5,709 bases of DNA from an uncultured Lachnospiraceae bacterium (GTDB lineage: Bacteria > Bacillota > Clostridia > Lachnospirales > Lachnospiraceae), in the NCBI GenBank assembly GCA_934370915.1, contig CAKRNI010000172.1, positions 1 through 5,709 on the forward strand, read 5' to 3'. Numbering within the stretch: the first letter of the stretch is position 1; each line of letters begins with the position of its first letter. The notes beneath the pieces are model-generated. The model worked only from the letters and a program-made list of their open reading frames with translations, was not told where the DNA came from and did no database searches. This document shows, in pieces, positions 1 through 5,005 of the stretch. A program made the translations under genes and the position numbers.

Positions 1-66
1 CATCTGTCACAATATTCCCCGATTCTCCTCAAATTGCAGAAATTTTCCCAACCTCCACATTTCTAC

Positions 67-95
67 TTGAAACCGGAAACACCATATGCTAAAAT
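67..95 (+). promoter_or_regulatory. Sigma-A type promoter of the pyr operon
   Basis: TTGAAA at 67-72 (5 of 6 to the -35 consensus) is followed by a 17-base spacer and TAAAAT at 90-95 (5 of 6 to the -10 consensus). TG at 87-88 gives an extended -10 (TGC then TAAAAT). Transcription would start near 102, leaving an untranslated leader of about 44 bases before pyrF. A weak 5-bp hairpin (113-117 with 126-130) is the only leader structure. I see no PyrR-type anti-antiterminator and no leader terminator, so control by PyrR attenuation is not supported here. A short dyad, AAATT/AATTT (31-35 and 41-45), lies just upstream of the -35. Confidence 0.65.
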
Positions 96-132
96 TGGAA
101 AGAATAAGGTGTTGTAGAAACGCAACTACATC

Positions 133-140
133 GGAGGAGG
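133..140 (+). promoter_or_regulatory. Ribosome binding site that fixes the pyrF start
   Basis: GGAGGAGG lies 5 to 8 bases before the ATG at 146. The other in-frame ATG, at 86, has no such site and sits inside the promoter -10 region, so it would not be in the mRNA. This decides the start in favour of 146. Confidence 0.85.
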
Positions 141-145
141 AAACT

Positions 146-1063
146 ATGATCAGTCAGCTCATACAGAAGATTCAGAAGACAAAGGCACCGATCTGCGTCG
201 GTCTTGACCCTATGTTAGGTTATATCCCGAACCATATTGTCCAGAGAGCATTTAAGGACTTCGGCGAGACCATGGAAGGAGCTGCCGAGGCTGTATGGCA
301 GTTTAACAAAGAAATTATTGATAACACTTATGATTTGATTCCCTCAGTGAAACCGCAGATTGCAATGTATGAGCAGTTTGGCATTGAGGGTCTTAAAATA
401 TATGCCCGCACGATCGAATACTGCCAGAACAAGGGACTCCTTGTGATTGGAGATGTAAAGAGAGGCGATATCGGATCCACTTCCTCCGCATATGCAGTTG
501 GACATATCGGAAGTGTAAAAGTCGGAAGCAACGTATGCCGCGGCTTCAATACTGACTTTATTACCGTTAACCCGTACCTCGGAACAGACGGAATCAAACC
601 GTTCGTCAATGTCTGCAACGATGAGGACAGAGGTCTTTTCGTTCTCGTTAAGACATCCAACCCGTCCAGCGGCGAGTTTCAGGACCGCCTTGTAGACGGA
701 AGACCGCTCTACGAGTTAGTCGCAGAGAAGGTCGTTGAGTGGGGCGAAGCAAGCATGGACGGCGATTACAGCAACGTAGGTGCTGTTGTCGGCGCTACAT
801 ATCCGGAGATGAGCAAGATCTTAAGAAAGCTCATGCCGAAGACATACTTCCTTGTACCGGGCTATGGTGCACAGGGCGGTACTGCGAAAGACTTAATGCA
901 CTGTTTCAATGAGGATGGTCTCGGAGCTGTCGTAAACTCCTCCAGAGGAATCATCGCCGCGTATAAGCAGGAGAAATACGCAAAGTTCGGTCCGGAACAT
1001 TTCGCAGAGGCATCCAGACAGGCTGTCATCGATATGATCACGGATATCAACTCCGTATTATAA
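146..1063 (+). CDS. pyrF: Orotidine 5'-phosphate decarboxylase (PyrF, long subfamily)
   Basis: This cytoplasmic enzyme decarboxylates OMP to UMP, the last step of de novo UMP synthesis. The 305-residue protein has the OMP decarboxylase signature: ICVGLDP at 16-22 (Asp21), SVKPQ at 67-71, and the catalytic D-x-K-x-x-D in DVKRGD at 103-108 (Asp103, Lys105, Asp108). The phosphate-binding region follows, with LVPGYGAQGG at 237-246 and NSSRG at 264-268. The length of about 300 residues fits the long pyrF subfamily rather than the roughly 235-residue short type of Bacillus and E. coli. I chose the ATG at 146 because a strong ribosome binding site precedes it; the ATG at 86 overlaps the promoter. 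It is the first gene after the promoter at 67-95 and so heads the operon. A structured 184-base gap separates it from pyrK. The sequence looks intact. Confidence 0.97.
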   Translation: MISQLIQKIQKTKAPICVGLDPMLGYIPNHIVQRAFKDFGETMEGAAEAVWQFNKEIIDNTYDLIPSVKPQIAMYEQFGIEGLKIYARTIEYCQNKGLLVIGDVKRGDIGSTSSAYAVGHIGSVKVGSNVCRGFNTDFITVNPYLGTDGIKPFVNVCNDEDRGLFVLVKTSNPSSGEFQDRLVDGRPLYELVAEKVVEWGEASMDGDYSNVGAVVGATYPEMSKILRKLMPKTYFLVPGYGAQGGTAKDLMHCFNEDGLGAVVNSSRGIIAAYKQEKYAKFGPEHFAEASRQAVIDMITDINSVL

Positions 1064-1137
1064 TTAAGAGTATATTGGTAACTGTTTAGCAGGTCGGCGT
1101 ACCTGAGGTACTGAACAGCTGCGTACATTGAAAATTT

Positions 1138-1166
1138 ATCAGCCATGGCGTATGTCCGTGGCTGAT
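1138..1166 (+). repeat. Inverted repeat / hairpin, 11-bp stem
   Basis: ATCAGCCATGG (1138-1148) pairs with CCGTGGCTGAT (1156-1166) through 10 Watson-Crick pairs and one G-U pair, around a 7-base loop. It is followed by GTGTTGTAACC rather than a T-run, which argues against termination. It may affect processing or stability of the pyr mRNA. Confidence 0.75.
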
Positions 1167-1186
1167 GTGTTGTAACCATATAAAAA

Positions 1187-1223
1187 CAGTGTTCCGGAAA
1201 GCTGAAAAGGCACCGGAATACTG
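1187..1223 (+). repeat. Inverted repeat / hairpin, 11-bp stem upstream of the pyrK ribosome binding site
   Basis: CAGTGTTCCGG (1187-1197) pairs with CCGGAATACTG (1213-1223), with one G-U pair and a 15-base purine-rich loop (1198-1212). It ends 13 bases before the pyrK Shine-Dalgarno. Its 3' side directly abuts the 3' strand of the possible closing helix (1224-1233), so the two could stack. Confidence 0.7.
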
Positions 1224-1247
1224 ACAGTAAACCACCAGGAGGAAACC

Positions 1248-2081
1248 ATGGCACAGAAAAAAGTAAACGCTGTGATCCACAGTCAGGAAAAGCTGGCGGA
1301 GGGAATCTACAGCATGTGGCTTGACGCGCCGGAGATGGCAAAAGCAGCCGTACCGGGACAGTTTATCGCTGTTTACACCAATGATCAGTCAAAGCTTCTG
1401 CCGCGTCCGATCAGTATTTGCGAGGCGGACAAGGAGAATGGAAGACTTCGGATCGTTTACCGCATCGCGGGAGCCGGAACAAAGGAATTTTCCGCATACA
1501 AGGAAGGCGATACCCTTGATATTATGGGACCGCTGGGAAATGGATTCCCCTTAAAGAAGAAAAAAGCGTTCCTGATCGGCGGCGGAATCGGAATTCCGCC
1601 AATGCTGGAGCTTGCAAAAAATCTGGACTGCGAAAAGACAGCAGTCATCGGATACAGAGACAAGGAGACCTTCCTCGCGGATGAGCTTCGCAAATACGCG
1701 GATGTCGTGATCGCGACGGAGGACGGAAGCGTCGGAACAAAGGGAAATGTCATCGACGCGATCCGCGCGGAGAAGCTTACTGCGGATATCATCTACGCGT
1801 GCGGACCGACCCCGATGTTAAAGGCATTAAAAGCCTACGCAATGGAGAACGGGATCGAGTGCTATATCTCTCTGGAAGAGAAGATGGCGTGCGGAATCGG
1901 TGCCTGTCTTGGCTGTGTATGCCACAGCAAGGACATTGATGAGCACAGTAACGTGAGAAACAAGAGAATCTGCAAGGACGGTCCGGTATTCCGCGCTGAA
2001 GAGGTAGAACTTCTGACTCCGGATGAGCAGCGCGAGCGCATCGCCTCCGGCATCATGATCAAGAAGGAGGAGCAGGCATGA
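1248..2081 (+). CDS. pyrK: Dihydroorotate dehydrogenase B electron-transfer subunit (PyrK)
   Basis: PyrK carries FAD and a [2Fe-2S] cluster and passes electrons from PyrD to NAD+, forming the class 1B dihydroorotate dehydrogenase heterotetramer in the cytoplasm. The 277-residue protein has an N-terminal flavin-binding barrel with RPIS at 53-56 (the FAD-binding R-P-x-S motif of the ferredoxin reductase superfamily). A nucleotide-binding domain follows, with GGGIGIPP at 111-118 and ACGPTPM at 184-190. The C-terminal cluster ligands are Cys215, Cys220, Cys223 and Cys242; Cys225 is an additional cysteine nearby. AGGAGG (1237-1242) lies 5 bases before the ATG. The stop overlaps the pyrD start (ATGA), which is typical of translational coupling between two subunits made in equal amounts. 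It is slightly longer than the roughly 260 residues usual for the family, through a charged C-terminal tail that also encodes the pyrD ribosome binding site. Confidence 0.96.
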   Translation: MAQKKVNAVIHSQEKLAEGIYSMWLDAPEMAKAAVPGQFIAVYTNDQSKLLPRPISICEADKENGRLRIVYRIAGAGTKEFSAYKEGDTLDIMGPLGNGFPLKKKKAFLIGGGIGIPPMLELAKNLDCEKTAVIGYRDKETFLADELRKYADVVIATEDGSVGTKGNVIDAIRAEKLTADIIYACGPTPMLKALKAYAMENGIECYISLEEKMACGIGACLGCVCHSKDIDEHSNVRNKRICKDGPVFRAEEVELLTPDEQRERIASGIMIKKEEQA

Positions 2082-2980
2082 ATACAAAAGTAACACTTGC
2101 CGGTGTAGAGTTAAAGAACCCGGTTATGACCTGTTCCGGTACCTTTGGTTCCGGTATGGAATACGGCGAGATGATCGATCTTGACCGTCTCGGCGCTGTT
2201 GTCACAAAAGGAATCGCAAACGTGCCGTGGCCGGGAAATCCGACCCCGCGTGTGACAGAAGTTTACGGCGGAATGTTAAATGCTATCGGTCTTCAGGGAC
2301 CGGGCGTCGACGTGTTCATGAAGCGCGACGTTCCGTTCTTAAGACAGCATGACACAAAGATCATCGTTAATGTCTGCGGAAAGTCAGAGAGCGACTATGT
2401 GGATGTTGTGGAGCGCCTCGCTGACGCTGATGTAGATATGCTTGAGATCAATATTTCCTGCCCGAATGTCAAAGAGGGCGGAATCGCATTCGGTCAGGAT
2501 CCGAAATGCGCGGAGCAGATCACAAAGGCTGTAAAGAAGGTCGCAAAGCAGCCGGTGATCATGAAGCTCTCCCCGAACGTTACGGATATCGCTGAGATGG
2601 CGAGAGCCGTTGAGGCAGGCGGAGCTGATGTGGTTTCCCTGATCAACACCATCACGGGAATGAAGATTGATATCAACAGACGCACATTCGCTCTGGCGAA
2701 CAAGACCGGTGGTATGTCCGGCCCGGCGATCAAACCGGTGGCTGTCCGCATGGTATATCAGGTTGCCAACGCTGTGAAGATCCCGGTGATCGGAATGGGC
2801 GGAATCATGACGGCTGAGGATGCGCTGGAGTTCATTCTCGCAGGCGCGACAGCGGTATCCATCGGAACCGCGAACTTCATCAACCCGGACACAACGATCC
2901 GGGTGATCGAGGGCATTGAGGCATATATGAAGAAATACGGTGTGGAGGATATCCACGAGTTGATCGGTGCTGTGCACTAA
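2078..2980 (+). CDS. pyrD: Dihydroorotate dehydrogenase class 1B catalytic subunit (PyrD)
   Basis: This FMN enzyme oxidises dihydroorotate to orotate and works in a cytoplasmic complex with PyrK. The 300-residue TIM-barrel protein shows the N-terminal GVELKNPVMTCSGTFG at 9-24 and TKG at 43-45 (Lys44). NISCPN at 125-130 contains the catalytic base Cys128, which marks class 1; class 2 enzymes use Ser. FMN-phosphate binding is seen in IGMGGI at 238-243 and GTANF at 263-267. The neighbouring pyrK makes it class 1B. AAGGAGG (2064-2070), inside the end of pyrK, is 7 bases from the ATG, and the two genes overlap by 4 bases. Length is normal and all key motifs are present. Confidence 0.97.
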   Translation: MNTKVTLAGVELKNPVMTCSGTFGSGMEYGEMIDLDRLGAVVTKGIANVPWPGNPTPRVTEVYGGMLNAIGLQGPGVDVFMKRDVPFLRQHDTKIIVNVCGKSESDYVDVVERLADADVDMLEINISCPNVKEGGIAFGQDPKCAEQITKAVKKVAKQPVIMKLSPNVTDIAEMARAVEAGGADVVSLINTITGMKIDINRRTFALANKTGGMSGPAIKPVAVRMVYQVANAVKIPVIGMGGIMTAEDALEFILAGATAVSIGTANFINPDTTIRVIEGIEAYMKKYGVEDIHELIGAVH

Positions 2981-3011
2981 GAATATTATTTTGAAAGGAA
3001 GTTTTTAGGTC

Positions 3012-3686
3012 ATGGAAAAGTACAAGCAGGAATTTATTGAATTCATGGTTGATTGCGGCGTATTAAAATTTGGAGATTTCGTAACAAAGAGCGGAAGAAA
3101 GACTCCGTTTTTCGTAAACACAGGCTTCTACCGCACAGGCGCCCAGCTCAGAAAGCTCGGCGAGTACTATGCGAAGGCAATCAATGATACATTCGGAACA
3201 GATTTCGATGTTCTCTTTGGACCGGCTTACAAGGGAATTCCGCTGACAGTCGCAACAAGTATGGCGATCAGCGAGCACTTTGGCGCAGACATCAAGTACT
3301 GCTCCAACAGAAAAGAAGTAAAGGATCACGGCGACAAGGGAATCCTTCTCGGCAGCCCGATCGCTGACGGCGATAAGGTCGTTATCATCGAGGATGTAAC
3401 AACCGCCGGCACTTCCATCGAGGAGACACTTCCGATCATCAAGGCACAGGGCGATGTTGATGTTCTCGGTCTTGTTGTATCCGTTGACCGCTGCGAGAGA
3501 GGTAAAGGAGAGAAGTCCGCTCTTACCGAGATCCAGGAGAAATATGGATTCCGCACAACAGCGATCGTAACAATGAAGGAAGTTGTTGAGCACCTTTACA
3601 ACAGAGAGTACAAGGGAAAAGTTATCATCGACGACACATTAAAAGCGGCGATCGACGCATACTATGAGCAGTATGGCGTAAAATAA
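3012..3686 (+). CDS. pyrE: Orotate phosphoribosyltransferase (PyrE)
   Basis: PyrE transfers the phosphoribosyl group from PRPP to orotate to make OMP, the substrate of PyrF encoded at the head of the same operon. The 224-residue protein has the type I phosphoribosyltransferase PRPP-binding motif VVIIEDVTTAGTS at 123-135, with the acidic pair Glu127-Asp128. The mobile catalytic loop SNRKEVKDHGDKG lies at 98-110, and FGPAYKGIPL at 69-78 matches the conserved pyrophosphate-binding segment. The gap to pyrD is 31 bases, and AAAGGAAG (2994-3001) lies 10 bases before the ATG. It closes the recognisable pyrimidine part of the operon; a small membrane-protein gene follows after 14 bases. Confidence 0.97.
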   Translation: MEKYKQEFIEFMVDCGVLKFGDFVTKSGRKTPFFVNTGFYRTGAQLRKLGEYYAKAINDTFGTDFDVLFGPAYKGIPLTVATSMAISEHFGADIKYCSNRKEVKDHGDKGILLGSPIADGDKVVIIEDVTTAGTSIEETLPIIKAQGDVDVLGLVVSVDRCERGKGEKSALTEIQEKYGFRTTAIVTMKEVVEHLYNREYKGKVIIDDTLKAAIDAYYEQYGVK

Positions 3687-3700
3687 AAAGGAGCGGTTTT

Positions 3701-3850
3701 ATGGAAAAAATTTATAAGACCATGAGAAACACAGGCGCAGCGAGCATCGCGGTTGGAGTTATCGTTGCCTCTGTCGGACTTGCTGCCGGGATCATCGCGA
3801 TCGTGAACGGGGCACTGCTTCTTAAGAGAAAATCTGAGATTACATTTTAA
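3701..3850 (+). CDS. Small single-pass membrane protein (49 aa) after pyrE, function unknown
   Basis: A 49-residue reading frame starts 14 bases after pyrE, with a good ribosome binding site, AAAGGAG (3687-3693), 7 bases before its ATG. The N-terminus is basic (MEKIYKTMRNTG). One long hydrophobic segment, roughly residues 13-41, is rich in Ala, Gly, Ile and Val. A basic KRK patch (42-44) and a polar tail follow. The product should be a single membrane-spanning helix; topology cannot be settled because positive residues flank both sides. It is not recognisable as a signal peptide of a longer protein because the frame stops right after the helix. Its position before the terminator at 4069-4117 suggests co-transcription with the pyr genes. 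I do not know a function. The ribosome binding site, spacing and ordinary codon use argue that it is real. Confidence 0.75.
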   Translation: MEKIYKTMRNTGAASIAVGVIVASVGLAAGIIAIVNGALLLKRKSEITF

Positions 3851-3967
3851 CCGAATCAAGTAAGTCCCCTGCTTCAATTGCGAAAAGCAATAAGCAGTGG
3901 GTGGGGACTTGCTTGTATCAGGAGGAGTGCAAGCTCCTTCTGATAAACTGCGGAGCAGTTATTCGGT
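3850..3967 (+). ncRNA. Perfect four-way-junction (cloverleaf) structured element, unidentified
   Basis: Four helices meet without a single unpaired base at the junction. P1 is ACCGAAT (3850-3856) with ATTCGGT (3961-3967), 7 bp. P2 is 3857-3869 with 3903-3915, 13 bp including one G-U pair. Its upper part continues as TGCTT/AAGCA (3870-3874 with 3892-3896) and ATTGC/GCAAT (3877-3881 with 3887-3891), with a GAAAA loop. P3 is 3916-3927 with 3934-3945, 12 bp with one G-U pair and a TGCAAG loop. P4 is AACTGC/GCAGTT (3946-3951 with 3955-3960), 6 bp. The pairing is seen directly. Whether it acts as RNA (a 3' UTR element or an independent RNA) or as DNA (a mobile or palindromic repeat) is unknown. It starts at the last base of the small gene's stop codon. 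I recognise no known RNA family, and no tRNA features such as an anticodon arm or TTC loop. Confidence 0.55.
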
Positions 3968-3983
3968 GTAGAGCCGCGTAGCG

Positions 3984-4006
3984 AAGCGGATTGCGAATAT
4001 CCGCTT
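3984..4006 (+). repeat. Hairpin, 8-bp perfect stem, competing with other pairings
   Basis: AAGCGGAT (3984-3991) pairs perfectly with ATCCGCTT (3999-4006) around the 7-base loop TGCGAAT. Two other pairings are incompatible with it: CCGC/GCGG (3974-3977 with 3986-3989), and ATTCG/CGAAT (3961-3965 with 3994-3998). The second would take the 3' strand of helix P1 of the adjacent cloverleaf. The area could therefore be bistable, though this is inference. Confidence 0.6.
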
Positions 4007-4018
4007 GACTGAAGATGG

Positions 4019-4045
4019 GCAGCTGTGAGGGTACAAAACAGCTGC
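4019..4045 (+). repeat. Hairpin, 8-bp perfect stem
   Basis: GCAGCTGT (4019-4026) and ACAGCTGC (4038-4045) pair perfectly around an 11-base loop. No T-tract follows. It lies between the cloverleaf element and the terminator, in the same presumed 3' untranslated region. Confidence 0.6.
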
Positions 4046-4068
4046 AACAGGATTTCATAAAAGATGAT

Positions 4069-4117
4069 GCAGCGGGAGATGCGGCTATATAGGCGGCATC
4101 TCCTTTCCTGCTTTTTT
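4069..4117 (+). terminator. Rho-independent terminator of the pyr operon
   Basis: GGGAGATGC (4074-4082) pairs with GCATCTCCT (4096-4104), one pair being G-U. A lower clamp GCAG/CTGC (4069-4072 with 4108-4111) encloses a small asymmetric internal loop. Six T residues (4112-4117) follow at once. This is the only hairpin plus T-tract seen in the window. It would end transcripts from pyrF through the 49-residue gene, leaving about 265 bases of 3' untranslated RNA. Confidence 0.8.
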
Positions 4118-4124
4118 CTCAAAG

Positions 4125-4145
4125 CACCTGTTTCAGAAACAGGTG
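4125..4145 (+). repeat. Perfect 21-bp dyad (9-bp arms, 3-base centre)
   Basis: CACCTGTTT (4125-4133) and AAACAGGTG (4137-4145) are perfect inverted copies around CAG. Neither strand has a T-tract directly after it, so it is not an obvious terminator. Its near-symmetry would suit a dimeric regulator's operator upstream of the gene at 4222, or an RNA hairpin with a tight loop. No regulator can be named. Confidence 0.6.
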
Positions 4146-4173
4146 GCGGGGAGAGGATCAAAAAGTGAATGGT

Positions 4174-4204
4174 TAAGATAAAATCGGCAGATGATTTTAT
4201 CTTA
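4174..4204 (+). promoter_or_regulatory. Perfect AT-rich dyad next to the ribosome binding site of the VanZ-like gene
   Basis: TAAGATAAAAT (4174-4184) and ATTTTATCTTA (4194-4204) are perfect 11-base inverted copies around a 9-base spacer. The right arm ends 3 bases before GGAG (4208-4211), the likely ribosome binding site for the ATG at 4222. The arms contain -10-like words (TAAAAT at 4179-4184) but no convincing -35 lies at the right distance. It may be an operator over a weak promoter, or a translation-modulating hairpin. Both readings are inference. Confidence 0.5.
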
Positions 4205-4221
4205 TATGGAGACATTTGATA

Positions 4222-4689
4222 ATGAAAAAACACAGACATCGGATTCTGGGGGCGGTTCTTTTCGTCCTGTATCTGGTTCTGCTGACATATTTCCTGTTTT
4301 TCGCCGAAGAAATGGGGCGCAGCCCCGAAGTAAGGGCTGAATATTCCTACAACCTGACCCTTTTTAAAGAGATTCGGCGTTTTATTTTATACAGGGACAT
4401 TCTTGGCTGGCGCGCGGTGTTCTTAAATATTTTTGGAAACGTGCTGGCGTTTATGCCCTTTGGATTTTTTCTGCCGGTCATCTGGGAGCGGACGAGACAC
4501 TGGTATGTGACTGTGATCCTGAGCTTTTCCATGAGTCTTTTCGTTGAGACCATGCAGCTTCTGGGAAAAGTCGGAAGTTTTGACGTGGATGACCTGCTCT
4601 TAAATACCATCGGCGGTTTTGTCGGGTATATCATTTTCGCCCTCGCGAGAGGCGTTTGGGAGAGATACAGTGGAACGAATCGGAAATAA
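4222..4689 (+). CDS. VanZ-like family membrane protein
   Basis: The 155-residue protein has the layout of the VanZ-like family. A first membrane helix (about 8-27) leads into a soluble stretch with NLTLFKEIRRF at 44-54. A second helix (about 66-87) carries the family hallmark NIFGNVLAFMPFGFFLP at 69-85. A third helix (about 94-113) runs into ETMQLL at 109-114, and GSFDVDDLLLNTIGG at 118-132 opens the fourth helix (about 126-145). VanZ itself gives low-level teicoplanin resistance by an incompletely defined route, but most chromosomal relatives have no established role, so no resistance claim is made. I chose the ATG at 4222, with GGAG 10 bases upstream; an in-frame TTG at 4216 is only 4 bases from that site. 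It starts a new gene group after the terminator, and the next gene overlaps its last 20 bases. Confidence 0.88.
   Translation: MKKHRHRILGAVLFVLYLVLLTYFLFFAEEMGRSPEVRAEYSYNLTLFKEIRRFILYRDILGWRAVFLNIFGNVLAFMPFGFFLPVIWERTRHWYVTVILSFSMSLFVETMQLLGKVGSFDVDDLLLNTIGGFVGYIIFALARGVWERYSGTNRK
4658..4662 (+). promoter_or_regulatory. Ribosome binding site that fixes a GTG start inside the vanZ-like gene
   Basis: GGGAG lies 7 bases before the GTG at 4670, inside the 3' end of the VanZ-like gene. No ATG in the same frame occurs near the beginning of the following protein, so this site supports the GTG. The longer frame opening at a TTG (4619) has no comparable site. Confidence 0.65.
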
Positions 4690-4987
4690 AGTATCGTATA
4701 TTAAAAAGCCGTTTGCGAAGAACAGTTTTGTAGCGGTAGGGCTCGCAGCAGCGGCGCTTCTTTTTTACGCCGCCGCCATTGGCCTTTCTTATCACACCCA
4801 GGGAAATGCGCCGCTTGCGGCAGCGGCTCTGGGTTTTTGCAGTATTATCATCGCGGTGTCAGCGGTCGTCTATGGTGCTTTCGCGATGATGGAGAAAGAG
4901 AAAAATTATCTTCTGGCGAAGATCAGTCTGGCGGCGGCGGGGATCCTGCTGTTCGTGTGGGTACTGATGATCGTATTTTCGTTATAA
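4670..4987 (+). CDS. Three-helix membrane protein, possibly DUF6142 family
   Basis: The 105-residue product begins with a polar, basic segment (about 1-18, including NKVSYIKKPFAKNSF) and then has three hydrophobic helices at about 19-40, 47-71 and 82-104. A short charged turn, MEKEKNY, lies between the second and third. The overall pattern and length resemble small membrane proteins of Lachnospiraceae annotated as DUF6142; that match is from memory and untested. The role is unknown. The start is a GTG with GGGAG 7 bases upstream, and the gene overlaps the VanZ-like gene by 20 bases in another frame, so the two are probably translationally coupled. The next gene starts 18 bases downstream, placing it in the middle of a three-gene group. 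Confidence 0.75.
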   Translation: MERIGNKVSYIKKPFAKNSFVAVGLAAAALLFYAAAIGLSYHTQGNAPLAAAALGFCSIIIAVSAVVYGAFAMMEKEKNYLLAKISLAAAGILLFVWVLMIVFSL

Positions 4988-5005
4988 TGAAATGGAGGCA
5001 GACAC

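Larger units (their letters stand above)
1077..1233 (+). promoter_or_regulatory. Structured pyrF-pyrK intergenic region, possible cis-regulatory RNA
   Basis: The gap between pyrF and pyrK (1064-1247) is long for an operon whose other junctions are -4 to 31 bases, and much of it can pair. Two strong hairpins occur (1138-1166 and 1187-1223). A third area at 1082-1118 has competing options: CAGGT/ACCTG (1090-1094 with 1101-1105), GTACC/GGTAC (1099-1103 with 1107-1111) and an outer CTGTT/AACAG (1082-1086 with 1114-1118). GGT-A-ACTGT (1077-1085) can also pair with ACAGT-AA-ACC (1224-1233), which would close the whole region 3 bases before the pyrK Shine-Dalgarno AGGAGG (1237-1242). ACTGTTT (1081-1087) can alternatively pair with AAACAGT (1184-1190). 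No T-tract follows any of these hairpins, so they are not simple intrinsic terminators. I do not recognise a known riboswitch; a regulatory role is inference. Confidence 0.45.

Noticed and set aside
1..60. A minus-strand short frame with GAGGAG upstream of the ATG complementary to 1-3
   Set aside because: The spacing of about 21 bases is too long for a ribosome binding site, and the coding part would lie outside the window, so nothing can be supported.
96..145. A PyrR-binding attenuator in the pyrF leader
   Set aside because: The leader is only about 44 bases and has no anti-antiterminator, terminator or T-run.
1128..1156. TTGAAA at 1128-1133 as a -35 for an internal promoter of pyrKDE
   Set aside because: At 17 bases downstream the -10 would be TATGTC, a poor match lying inside a strong hairpin. 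TATAAA at 1179-1184 has no -35 at the right distance. An internal promoter is not excluded but is not supported.
862..1341. A 159-codon minus-strand frame over the pyrF end and the pyrF-pyrK gap
   Set aside because: It is antisense to two certain genes and rich in Cys, Pro and Ser, as expected of a shadow frame; it shows no recognisable domain.
2384..2977. A 197-codon minus-strand frame opposite pyrD
   Set aside because: It mirrors the codon bias of pyrD and the protein has no recognisable motif.
3857..3915. A tRNA or CRISPR reading of the cloverleaf region
   Set aside because: Arm lengths, loops and the absent CCA or TTC features do not fit a tRNA, and there is no direct repeat with regular spacers for CRISPR.
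4015..4092. A 25-codon plus-strand frame in the structured gap
   Set aside because: It has no proper Shine-Dalgarno, lies within hairpins and ends inside the terminator loop; a chance frame is likelier.
4216..4221. TTG at 4216 as start of the VanZ-like gene
   Set aside because: It is only 4 bases from GGAG, while the ATG at 4222 has acceptable spacing and a preferred codon.
3874..4239. A 121-codon reading frame on the minus strand across the gap before the VanZ-like gene
   Set aside because: It runs through the terminator and the inverted repeats, has low-complexity unlikely protein sequence, and has no supported ribosome binding site or family resemblance.
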